Of a stretch of DNA of 19,795 nt, positions 6,909 to 14,900 are shown piece by piece (the stretch's first letter is position 1; every line of letters starts with the position of its first letter). Below the pieces are notes generated by a model. It made no database searches, was not told where the DNA came from, and was given only the letters and a program-made list of their open reading frames with translations. Source of the stretch: JBFLVQ01 sp040758525 (GTDB lineage Bacteria; Acidobacteriota; Blastocatellia; Chloracidobacteriales; JADJPF01); NCBI GenBank assembly GCA_040758525.1, contig JBFLVQ010000091.1:1-19795 (forward strand), read 5' to 3'. The position numbers and the translations under genes were made by a program.

Positions 6909-7141
6909 ATAGTTGAATAGGGCCCCGCTTTGGGTTGCTTGTTGTTTGCACTGTTGGCTTACAACTTAGCTTATTAGCAGAACGGTATCTCAGTGTTGCA
7001 AGCTGCATGCCAAGCTGGCTGGCGGTAGTTATGGATCCCACTGGACGGTTGACGGTGTGCTGTTGTAAGCTGTCTTTTGATCTTACCCCGCAATGTAATG
7101 GTTTAACAGTAACGACACTCTTTATTGTCTGACGGAAAACT
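6909..7141. other. divergent intergenic region between lipoprotein and kinase
   Basis: This 233-base gap should hold promoters for both flanking genes, but I find no convincing -35/-10 pair. A TGTAAT hexamer at 7094-7099 and TTAACA at 7103-7108 have no properly spaced partner. A 9-bp inverted repeat (GCTTACAAC at 6957-6965, GTTGTAAGC at 7062-7070) has arms 96 bases apart. Open frames inside the gap are short, cysteine-rich and without family features, so I do not call a gene. Confidence 0.4.
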
Positions 7142-8818
7142 ATGAAGCAATGTGTGGAATGCAAACAGAGTTACGCTGATAATTTAGTGGTCTGTCCTAG
7201 TGACGGTATGCCACTACTTGCCGCTGATGGACTAACCAAAAGTGACCCACTAATAGGCAAATTGATCCTGGAGAAGTATCGTATCGATCGGCTGTTAGGA
7301 CGTGGGGGCATGGGCGCGGTTTACGAAGGTAGGCATCTGCTGCTCGATCGTCAGGTAGCGATCAAAGTGATGAATCCACAGATTGTTGCAGATGATACTG
7401 CGGTCGCACGCTTTATCAGGGAAGCAAAGACAGCCGCAAGACTCGATCATACCAATGCTATTACAATACATGATTTTGGTGTTTTTGATGGCCAGATTGC
7501 TTTCATTGTAATGGAATTTATTAATGGTCAGAGCCTGCGTAGTCTGCTGGCGATCTCTGGGGTGCTCTCTCTGCAAAATGCACTCGATTTGTTTATGCCT
7601 GTATGTGCAGTAGTTGAGGCTGCACACCAGAGCGGTATTATTCATCGTGATCTCAAACCAGAAAATATTATGCTCAAAGAGACCAGCGAAGGCCTGGTTG
7701 TTAAAGTAGTAGATTTTGGTTTAGCTAAACTCTCTTCGGGCGATACTGGAAAATCTGCCAAACTTACCAAAACTGGCGAGGTAATGGGTACACCCCAGTA
7801 TATGGCGCCAGAACTTTATGAGGGTGAGAGCGCTAGTGCCAGTTCCGATATATATGCATTGGGTATTATCTTTTATGAAATGATTACTGGCAGTGCACCT
7901 TTTACTGGTTCGCTAGAAACGGTTATTGCTGGCCATCTTTTTAAGGAGGCAAAGCCGGCTGCAAGCATTAATCCTGCCATTACCGCAGATATTGATGAGG
8001 TGATCAGATTAGCATTAAAAAAGAGCCACACAGAGCGAATAAATTCGGCAAACGAGTTTGCTGCTGCCTTACGAACTGCTGCTGGTTTTGCTGGTTCTCT
8101 GGCTAAAGAGCCATTTTCCAACCTGCCTACTGTTATTGCTGCTCCACTCTTGCCTCCCACAGCAGAGAACTTAAAACCAAGTCTGCCTACTAGCGCCGTC
8201 AATGCTCGTCCATTACCTACTGCGATGATCAATAATGGTTCACTCTCTTCGTCATCTACACCATTGCCTACCGATAAGATGAATATGCTGACAAAGAGCA
8301 TTAAAACTGAGGATACGGCAATAGTAGGTCAGCAAGGCGGTACTAAGATGCTGGTTTCAGGAGTTGCAACTGCTGGTGTTGGGGTTGCCGGAGAAACTCG
8401 ATTGTTAGCCAAGCTCTACGGTAAGTTTTCCTGGCCGATAATTGTTTTAGCAGCACTACTGCCAGTAGCATTAGGCTCTTATCTTGTCTACTCCTTTACC
8501 AATTCTAGCTCATCACCAGCTATTACTGCACCATTGCCAATTGCTACACCAGTAACAACTCCTGCGGTTACACCTGTGCCGGTTGCTCAACCTACACCTA
8601 AGATTTCCCCTGCACAGACCGGTACTCAGAGTAGAAAGCGTACTACGCCAAAGACCGCAACAGAGGCAAATCCTACACAGTCACAACCATCTACCTCCTC
8701 CGCGCAGAAGAGTTCAAATTCTGCTAAGGAGGTTTTGGAGCAAGGTTTCAAGAAAGGTTTCGGCTTTTTTAAAAAGATCGGCAAACGTGATAAGGACGAG
8801 AAAAAAAAGGACAGATAA
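7142..8818 (+). CDS. transmembrane Ser/Thr protein kinase with N-terminal zinc ribbon
   Basis: A 558-residue Hanks-type kinase that phosphorylates Ser/Thr on proteins. Residues 1-25 carry a short zinc-ribbon-like motif (CVEC at 4-7 and CPSDG at 18-22), common before acidobacterial kinases. The kinase domain covers about 46-312 and looks active: Gly-loop GRGGMG (53-58), Lys75, catalytic HRDLKPEN (Asp170, Asn175), DFG Asp191, activation loop ending GTPQYMAPE (216-224), Asp236 and Arg299. A linker of about 110 residues rich in Pro and Thr follows, with LPT or PPT repeats. One membrane helix lies at about 430-452, then a Pro/Thr/Ser-rich outer segment and a strongly basic tail ending KKDR. The kinase therefore faces the cytoplasm. 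Only a weak CGGA lies ahead of ATG. The gene converges on the DinB-like gene with a 16-base gap. The signal and targets are unknown. Confidence 0.93.
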   Translation: MKQCVECKQSYADNLVVCPSDGMPLLAADGLTKSDPLIGKLILEKYRIDRLLGRGGMGAVYEGRHLLLDRQVAIKVMNPQIVADDTAVARFIREAKTAARLDHTNAITIHDFGVFDGQIAFIVMEFINGQSLRSLLAISGVLSLQNALDLFMPVCAVVEAAHQSGIIHRDLKPENIMLKETSEGLVVKVVDFGLAKLSSGDTGKSAKLTKTGEVMGTPQYMAPELYEGESASASSDIYALGIIFYEMITGSAPFTGSLETVIAGHLFKEAKPAASINPAITADIDEVIRLALKKSHTERINSANEFAAALRTAAGFAGSLAKEPFSNLPTVIAAPLLPPTAENLKPSLPTSAVNARPLPTAMINNGSLSSSSTPLPTDKMNMLTKSIKTEDTAIVGQQGGTKMLVSGVATAGVGVAGETRLLAKLYGKFSWPIIVLAALLPVALGSYLVYSFTNSSSSPAITAPLPIATPVTTPAVTPVPVAQPTPKISPAQTGTQSRKRTTPKTATEANPTQSQPSTSSAQKSSNSAKEVLEQGFKKGFGFFKKIGKRDKDEKKKDR

Positions 8819-8834
8819 CCCTGGTTATATACTC

Positions 8835-9347
8835 TCAGTTTTTACCGAGGTTCTTAATAATCTCCTGAATCTGTTTGAAGTGGCGCACCTCATGGTAATG
8901 GGCCAATTGAACTGCGTAGACACCATTATGTAGACCTAGTACTAGATGTTTCAATACCATCTTTTCCAATCTCTCACGACCATGATTGGTAATCTTTTTC
9001 AGAGCGTCTCGCACACCATTGTAGTTCTCTAATGTCTGTTGTTTAGATGGGGCATCCAGTGGTTCAACGACTTTGGGGGCACGTACCCGTATACCTCGCC
9101 ATCCTATTACTGCAGGAGGTGGTAGCAACATTCGGCGTAACAGGCTCAACTCCTCAGGGGGCCGTTTTAGCGCCTTTTCCAGGCTTTCTACAGCCAGTTT
9201 TTCCACCAGATAGAGGTGATGAATCACTTCTGCAATGCTCCACTCGGTTTGTGAAGGCCGATGGGCAAACTGTTCTACGCTGATAGGACGTACCGTGTCG
9301 AGCAGTTGTTGATGGACTGCATCTAATTGCGCGACAATTGTCTGCAT
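8835..9347 (-). CDS. DinB-like four-helix metalloprotein
   Basis: A 170-residue protein of the DinB/YfiT-like fold, a four-helix bundle that binds a divalent metal by three histidines. Candidate ligands are His43 or His44 (in EVIHHL), His152 and His156 (in HEVRHFKQI), the normal HxxxH near the C-terminus. Family members include thiol-dependent transferases (bacillithiol or mycothiol S-transferases), and many are of unknown use; this name has no link with DNA polymerase IV. The start is set at ATG 9347 because a perfect GGAGG lies eight bases before it; an upstream in-frame TTG at 9365 would place the ribosome binding site inside the gene. It has its own promoter candidate at 9383-9412. The substrate cannot be told. 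Confidence 0.86.
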   Translation of the reverse strand: MQTIVAQLDAVHQQLLDTVRPISVEQFAHRPSQTEWSIAEVIHHLYLVEKLAVESLEKALKRPPEELSLLRRMLLPPPAVIGWRGIRVRAPKVVEPLDAPSKQQTLENYNGVRDALKKITNHGRERLEKMVLKHLVLGLHNGVYAVQLAHYHEVRHFKQIQEIIKNLGKN

Positions 9348-9382
9348 TTTAGTTACCTCCAGCAAGTGTTAGATAGATCAAC

Positions 9383-9412
9383 AGTAAAACAGGCATTTAG
9401 CGGCACTGTCAA
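9383..9412 (-). promoter_or_regulatory. candidate promoter of the DinB-like gene, with overlapping dyad
   Basis: On the minus strand, consensus TTGACA at 9412-9407 and TTTACT (4 of 6) at 9388-9383 are 18 bp apart. Transcription would start near 9376, about 30 bases before ATG 9347, leaving room for the GGAGG site. A dyad, GTCAAC at 9408-9413 and GTTGAC at 9422-9427 with 8 bp between, overlaps the -35 and could be an operator. Confidence 0.45.
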
Positions 9413-9502
9413 CTGTAGTTTGTTGACGAGCACAGCATAATTGGCCGAAGACGGCAAGCCATGATATTATTGGCTGTTCTTGCAGGCAGATCTCCGCAAC
9501 AC

Positions 9503-9521
9503 TTGACAGAGTAGTTATAAT
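9503..9521 (+). promoter_or_regulatory. promoter region of the lipid operon
   Basis: TTGACA (perfect) lies at 9503-9508 and TATAAT (perfect) at 9516-9521, but only 7 bp separate them, so they cannot form one sigma70 promoter. Either TATAAT works with a weak -35 near 9493 (TCCGCA), or TTGACA works with a weak -10 near 9525-9534. The position, 85-100 bases before the first operon gene, is right. Confidence 0.35.
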
Positions 9522-9604
9522 GCTTACCTTTATTCGCCTGCGTGGGAATCTTGTCAATGTGCGGGCCGCCCGCAGTGGTAAAGTTATCATTTGGGAGAGA
9601 AAAG

Positions 9605-10267
9605 GTGGTTGCTGCGGCATTTTATGATCTGGAAGGGACGTTGATCAGCACCAACTTGGTGCATGCGCTCTATTTTTATTCGAAAAACCAACAAGGGATT
9701 TGGCGTACTATTACCAAAACAGCAGCCACAGTGATGAGCGTCCCAGTCTTCTTGGCGACCGATCAGTATAGTCGCAAGGTCTTTAATGATCTCTTTTTCC
9801 AGCGATACAAAGGAGAATCGCAAGACCGTTTGCGCTATCTCTCCGAAGAGCTTTTCCAAGATGTCTTGAAACCGGCTGTTTTTCCTGGCACGTTGGAGTT
9901 GATCGCCAAGTCGCGTAGTCTAGGTCTGCGCCAAATAGTTGTTACTGGCGCACTCGATATAATGGTAAAACAGTTGATGGATTATCTAGGTGTTGATGAT
10001 TTTGTTGCTAATCGCCTGGAATTTGTCAACGGCCAGGCCACTGGACGATTATTGCCACCAGTGATGGCTAGTGCTACTAAGGCCTCCTGGATCAGAACCT
10101 ATGCCGAACGTGAGGGCATCAACCTAAATGATAGTTATGCTTACACTGACAGTATGAGCGATCTTCCTATGCTGTCGGTAGTTGGTCACCCGGCGGTCAT
10201 CAATCCCGATATGCGGTTGCGGGCCACTGCACTGCATCACGATTGGCCGATCCTTAACCTGAAATGA
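9605..10267 (+). CDS. HAD-IB family phosphatase-like protein of the ether-lipid cluster
   Basis: A 220-residue protein of HAD subfamily IB, the group of phosphoserine phosphatase-like enzymes often fused or linked to PlsC acyltransferases. Motif I is FYDLEGTL: nucleophile Asp8 is present, but the usual second Asp is Glu10. Motif II Thr114 is in VVTG, motif III Lys159 in SATK, and motif IV is DSMSD (Asp182, Asp186). The end VINPDMRLRATA and HDWPIL is characteristic of IB members. It probably removes a phosphate from a lipid intermediate, but this is inference from context. The start is GTG 9605, with GGAG seven bases upstream; a longer reading from GTG 9542 has no support and family members begin close to the FYDLEGTL strand. 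It is the first of four operon genes and ends three bases before the next start. It corresponds in position to elbB of the myxobacterial cluster, as I recall it. Confidence 0.88.
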   Translation: MVAAAFYDLEGTLISTNLVHALYFYSKNQQGIWRTITKTAATVMSVPVFLATDQYSRKVFNDLFFQRYKGESQDRLRYLSEELFQDVLKPAVFPGTLELIAKSRSLGLRQIVVTGALDIMVKQLMDYLGVDDFVANRLEFVNGQATGRLLPPVMASATKASWIRTYAEREGINLNDSYAYTDSMSDLPMLSVVGHPAVINPDMRLRATALHHDWPILNLK

Positions 10268-10270
10268 TTA

Positions 10271-11977
10271 GTGAGCAATCACTGGTCATTGAAAACTAAA
10301 AATATGAGCCCACAATTACGCAGAAAATTGGATGAGTCGATCGTTTATATTGATAATGACTCGGCGCCACGCATTGTTCCTTATGGGGAGGATTTCTGGT
10401 TAGAAGATCTTCCTGTTGGCACTCGTGTCATCTATCCCAAGCCACCCATTAAGGGACTGCCAAATCGTGAGGCAGCGATCCGTTACGCGTTAAACCATCC
10501 GCATGACTGTCCACCTCTTTATGCACAGTTGCAACCTGGAATGAAGGTGACGATCGCGCTTGATGATATTAGTCTCCCCTTACCACCTATGGTCACACCT
10601 GATATACGCCAGACGGTGTTGGAGATCGTGCTTGAGTTGTTGGCTGCTAATGGTATTGATGATATACACATCATTATTGCTAACTCGCTACATCGTAAAT
10701 TGACCGAGAGCGAGATGAAGCGTATGGTGGGAGCAAAGATTCATAAAGAGTTTTACCCAGATCGTTACTACAACCATGATGCTGAATGGTCGGAAGGGAT
10801 GATAAACATTGGCAAGACCGATCATGGCGAGATTGTTAATGTTAATCGCCGCGCCGTGGAAAGCGATCTATTGATCTACATAAATATCAATTTAGTGCCA
10901 ATGGATGGCGGCCATAAATCGGTTGCGGTTGGTTTGTGTGATTATGAGAGCTTACGTGCCCACCATGAGCCACAGACAATTCTTAACTCACATAGTTATA
11001 TGGATCCTGCCGCTTCAGAACTCAACACTAAATGTGTACGTATGGGCCGGATTATTGACAAGCATCTGAATGTCTTCCATATAGAGACAGCGCTTAACAA
11101 TCGTATGTACATGGGGCAGATGGATTTTCTTGCTAAGAAGGAAGACGATTTCACTGCCGCAGATCGACTAAAATTTGAAAGTATCAAATGGACATTGAAA
11201 AAATTACCTTGGGCAGCCAAGCGTAAGATCTTTCATTCCATTCCTGCCCATTATGAATTGATCGCTTGTCATGCCGGTAAGACTGAACCAGTACACGATC
11301 GTATATTGGCACGTTGCTTCGATCAATATGCTGTTGAAGTAAAAGGGCAATGCGACATAATGATCTGTGGTATTCCACATATCTCACCATATAATGTCAA
11401 CTCGATCCTTAATCCATTACTTGTACAGGTGATGGGACTAGGCTACTTCTTCAATATGTTTCGTGGCAAGCCTCTTATTAAGAGGGGCGGAGTATTGATC
11501 TTAGTGCATCCTTGCTATGATGATTTTGATCATGAGTTTCATCCTAGTTATATAGAGTTCTTCCATCGCTTATTACCTGAAACACGTGATTCCTTCAAAT
11601 TACGACATAAGTATGAACTCGAATTTGCTCGTAATCCTAGTTACATAGAGATGTACCGGCGTGGCAATGCCTTTCATGGTGTACATCCATTCTTTATGTG
11701 GTATTGGGGTGAGAATGGACGCGATCATGTTGGCAAGGTGATTGTGGCAGGCGCAGAAAATGCGCATGTGCCGGCAATTTTAGGATGGGAGCGTGCTGAT
11801 TCCTTGAGCGAAGCCATTGCAATGGCGCGTGCAGAGATGGGGCGTAGCGCTGAGATCACGATGCTGCATCAACCTTCGATCTTGATTGCAGATGTGAAGA
11901 CTAACGAACTGCCACAGATTCATCGGGAAAGAGAGATCTCATTAGTCTCGGTCTCTGCAGGGGCAAAAGAGGAGTAA
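10271..11977 (+). CDS. large LarA/DUF2088-family protein (nickel-dependent racemase fold)
   Basis: A 568-residue protein of the lactate racemase (LarA, DUF2088) superfamily, longer than LarA itself (about 425). The N-terminal DUF2088 part holds VTIALDDISLPLPP (93-106) and IIANSLHRKLTESE (135-148), the places of the LarA substrate loop and His108 motif. GGHK (Lys216) followed 16 residues later by His232 has the exact spacing of LarA Lys184, which carries the nickel-pincer cofactor, and His200, the nickel ligand. The usual TRP after the Asp is SLP, so lactate binding through the LarA arginine looks lost. The C-terminal part (about 350-430) has the family pattern DIMICGIP and KRGGVLILVHPCYD. GTG 10271 lies three bases after the previous stop with no clear ribosome binding site; ATG 10304 is an alternative. 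No signal peptide or membrane helix. The reaction is unknown; its place in the operon points to a lipid-related hydroxyacid or polyol intermediate. Confidence 0.82.
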   Translation: MSNHWSLKTKNMSPQLRRKLDESIVYIDNDSAPRIVPYGEDFWLEDLPVGTRVIYPKPPIKGLPNREAAIRYALNHPHDCPPLYAQLQPGMKVTIALDDISLPLPPMVTPDIRQTVLEIVLELLAANGIDDIHIIIANSLHRKLTESEMKRMVGAKIHKEFYPDRYYNHDAEWSEGMINIGKTDHGEIVNVNRRAVESDLLIYININLVPMDGGHKSVAVGLCDYESLRAHHEPQTILNSHSYMDPAASELNTKCVRMGRIIDKHLNVFHIETALNNRMYMGQMDFLAKKEDDFTAADRLKFESIKWTLKKLPWAAKRKIFHSIPAHYELIACHAGKTEPVHDRILARCFDQYAVEVKGQCDIMICGIPHISPYNVNSILNPLLVQVMGLGYFFNMFRGKPLIKRGGVLILVHPCYDDFDHEFHPSYIEFFHRLLPETRDSFKLRHKYELEFARNPSYIEMYRRGNAFHGVHPFFMWYWGENGRDHVGKVIVAGAENAHVPAILGWERADSLSEAIAMARAEMGRSAEITMLHQPSILIADVKTNELPQIHREREISLVSVSAGAKEE

Positions 11978-11979
11978 GT

Positions 11980-14900
11980 ATGGAACTGTCTCCTACGGAA
12001 ATTTTCAATGGTCGTAAGATCTTCCTACTGGGTAGCACAGGTTTTCTTGGTAAGGTCTGTCTAAGTATGCTGCTCTACCGTTTTCCTAATGTAGGGCGTA
12101 TTTATGTGATGGTACGTGCTGGCTCAGAGGCCGATAGCGCAATAAGGTTTTGGGATATCTTCCATTCTTCTCCTGTCTTTAACCCATTGCGCGCTCGTTA
12201 TGGCAGTGCTTTAGAAGGTTTCGTACGTGACAAGGTTGTTGTCGTAGGCGGTGATATAGGCGAGCCTAACCTTGGTTATACACCGGAATTTGCCGAACAA
12301 TTAGCACAAGATATCGATATTGTTATCAACTCCAGCGGTAATGTTACATTCAATCCTAAACTTGATGCAGCATTGCGTACCAATGTGATCGGCACACAGA
12401 ATGTCATCGCTTTTGCTAAGCGTATGAAACGGCCTGCGCTGATACATGTCTCTACCTGTTTTGTTGCTGGTAATCGTTCAGGCGCAGTGTGGGAGAACGA
12501 TCCTGTAGTAGGATACTTTCCTCGTCAACAGGAGTTGGAAGATACTAGTTTTAGTGTTGCGCGTGAGCTACGTGATTGTGAAGGGTTGGCGCGACGTGTA
12601 CGTGAAGAGGCCGATGATGTTGTAATCACAGCGCGTTTTCGTGCTGATGCACGTCAGCGTCTTATTGAAGAAGGACGCGACCCTGATGATGAACGCACGC
12701 TACAGACTGCAATTGCACGAGAGCGTAAAGTCTGGATACGCCAGCGCCTTACCGATCTAGGTATAGAACGAGCACAATGGTGGGGTTGGCCAAACATTTA
12801 CACTTATACCAAGAGCCTAGGTGAGCAATTGGTAGCTGCCGAGCAGGGAATTGCCCGCGCCATTGTACGACCTTCCATTGTAGAAAGTGCAGTGGCTTTT
12901 CCTTTCCCAGGTTGGAACGAAGGATTTACCACTACTGCTCCATTGATATTTCTTGCCCTTAAAGGGCAGACCAAATTTCCTGTTGAAGATAAACTGATTT
13001 TAGATATCATTCCTGTCGATTATATTGCCGCCAGTATACTTGCCATTGCTGCACAGACCTTTGTGGAACAACCGCAACTTGTCTATCAACTCTCGACTGG
13101 TGATGTTAATCCCAATCGTATGCAGCGTATCGTTACCCTACTGGGTCTCTACAAACGTAAACATTTCCAAGAGAAAGATAGTGGTAACAAATGGCTCAAT
13201 GAATTTATGGCGCGTATGGAGGCACGCACCGTCACTTATGAACATTTTGACAAGACCTCGCTGCCTATGTTCAACAAAGCTGCTCAGAAGGTCTCTAGTC
13301 TACTTGATCGAGTACGCCCACGTTGGGGGGGAGGTAAAGTTACTGAACTGATCGATCAGGTTAAAGAGAGTGTAGAGCGTGTTGAGAAGTTTACTAAAGA
13401 GACAAGCGAATCTTTTGAGCTGTTTCGCCCATTTATGTCTGATAACCAGTATGTCTTTCGTGCCGATCATATACGTAATCTAATAGCGCGTTTTCCTGAA
13501 GCGGAACGTACCCTGTTGCCCTGGCAACCGGCTGCGCTTGATTGGTATAACTATTGGTTAGAGGTTCATATTCCTGGTCTGGAGAAATGGGTCTTCCCAA
13601 CCTTCGAAGAAGATTTAGAAGAGAAACCAAAACGGGTCTACACTTATCGCGATCTTATAGAGCTGTTTGAAACCACTACTAAACGCCATGCTCCGCGTAT
13701 TGCGATGTGTATTGAGAAAGATGGTGTAGAAGAGCGCTACACTTATGCCGACCTACGCGAGTTAGCTATGCGAGTAGCAGCCTTTTTAGTCAGCCAAGGT
13801 ATTGCCCCTGGTGATCGAGTGCTGCTGCTTTCTGATAACTGTCCAGAATGGGGTATGTGCTATTTTGGTGTGATTAGAGCTGGCGCAATCTGCATTCCTA
13901 TTGATGCTAAATCTTCAATTGATGAGGTTGTCAATCTTACCCGCTCAGGTGGTGCACGTGGCATTATCATTAGCGATGAGCTGTCTAGAAAGCTTGATGG
14001 ACTGGCGGAAAGGTTATGGGGGAATGGACTGAGCACTTCCATTTGGCCCTATCGAGAAGTGTTCACTCTTGAGGATGAAGAGGTTGAACAGCAGCGTATT
14101 GCTAAACTACCTACGCGTATTTCGACCAATGCTCTCGCCTCGCTTATCTTTACCTCAGGCACTACTGGTATACCCAAAGGCGTGATGCTTTCACATCGCA
14201 ATTTTACTAGCCTAGTGGCAAAACTCTCTGCTGTCTTCGATCTTAACGAGCGAGATGGTATGTTGAGCGTGCTACCAATGCATCATACTTTTGAATTCTC
14301 TGCTGGGTTTCTTATGCCACTTAGTGTTGGTGCACAGATCACCTACCTGCCAGAACTGACTGGTGATGCGCTCTCACAGGCACTCAAACATAATCATGTT
14401 ACCGCAATTGTCGGTGTACCAGCACTGTGGGAGTTGCTACATCGGCGTATTATGAACAGGTTTGCCGAGAAGTCAGAATGGCTTGAGCGTACAATGAAGG
14501 CACTGATGCGTATCAACAGTCGTGTACGGGAGAAGACCCCTCTCAATTTAGGACCACTTATCTTCTATCCTGTACATGAGAGATTGGGTGGTCGTATACG
14601 TTACCTGATTAGTGGTGGTTCAGCACTCTCTGAAAATGTTCTCAAAGGTTTTCATGGACTTGGCTTCACACTACTAGAAGGCTATGGTCTGACAGAAGCC
14701 GCACCTGTACTCACAGTTAATCGTCCTAGTAATCGTATGCTTGCTGGCAGTGTTGGTAAGCCGCTACCAGGCATTGATGTAATGATAATGAATGCTGATG
14801 AACGTGGTGTTGGCGAAGTAGTGGCACGGGGGCCAAATGTAATGCTAGGCTACTACGAGAATGAAGATGCAACACAAAATGTACTAGTAGACAAATGGTT

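Noticed and set aside
6957..7070. 9-bp inverted repeat GCTTACAAC / GTTGTAAGC in the kinase promoter gap
   Set aside because: The arms are 96 bases apart, and a match of this length in a 233-base gap is not strong enough to call an operator or element boundary.
6935..7132. Short plus-strand open frame in the gap before the kinase gene
   Set aside because: It is about 65 residues with many cysteines, has no convincing ribosome binding site and no recognisable fold, and it lies in a divergent promoter gap.
9378..9604. Minus-strand and upstream plus-strand open frames before the HAD gene
   Set aside because: The minus frame has no family features and crosses the promoter region. The plus extension from 9542 has no ribosome binding site, while GTG 9605 has a good one next to the conserved start of the domain.
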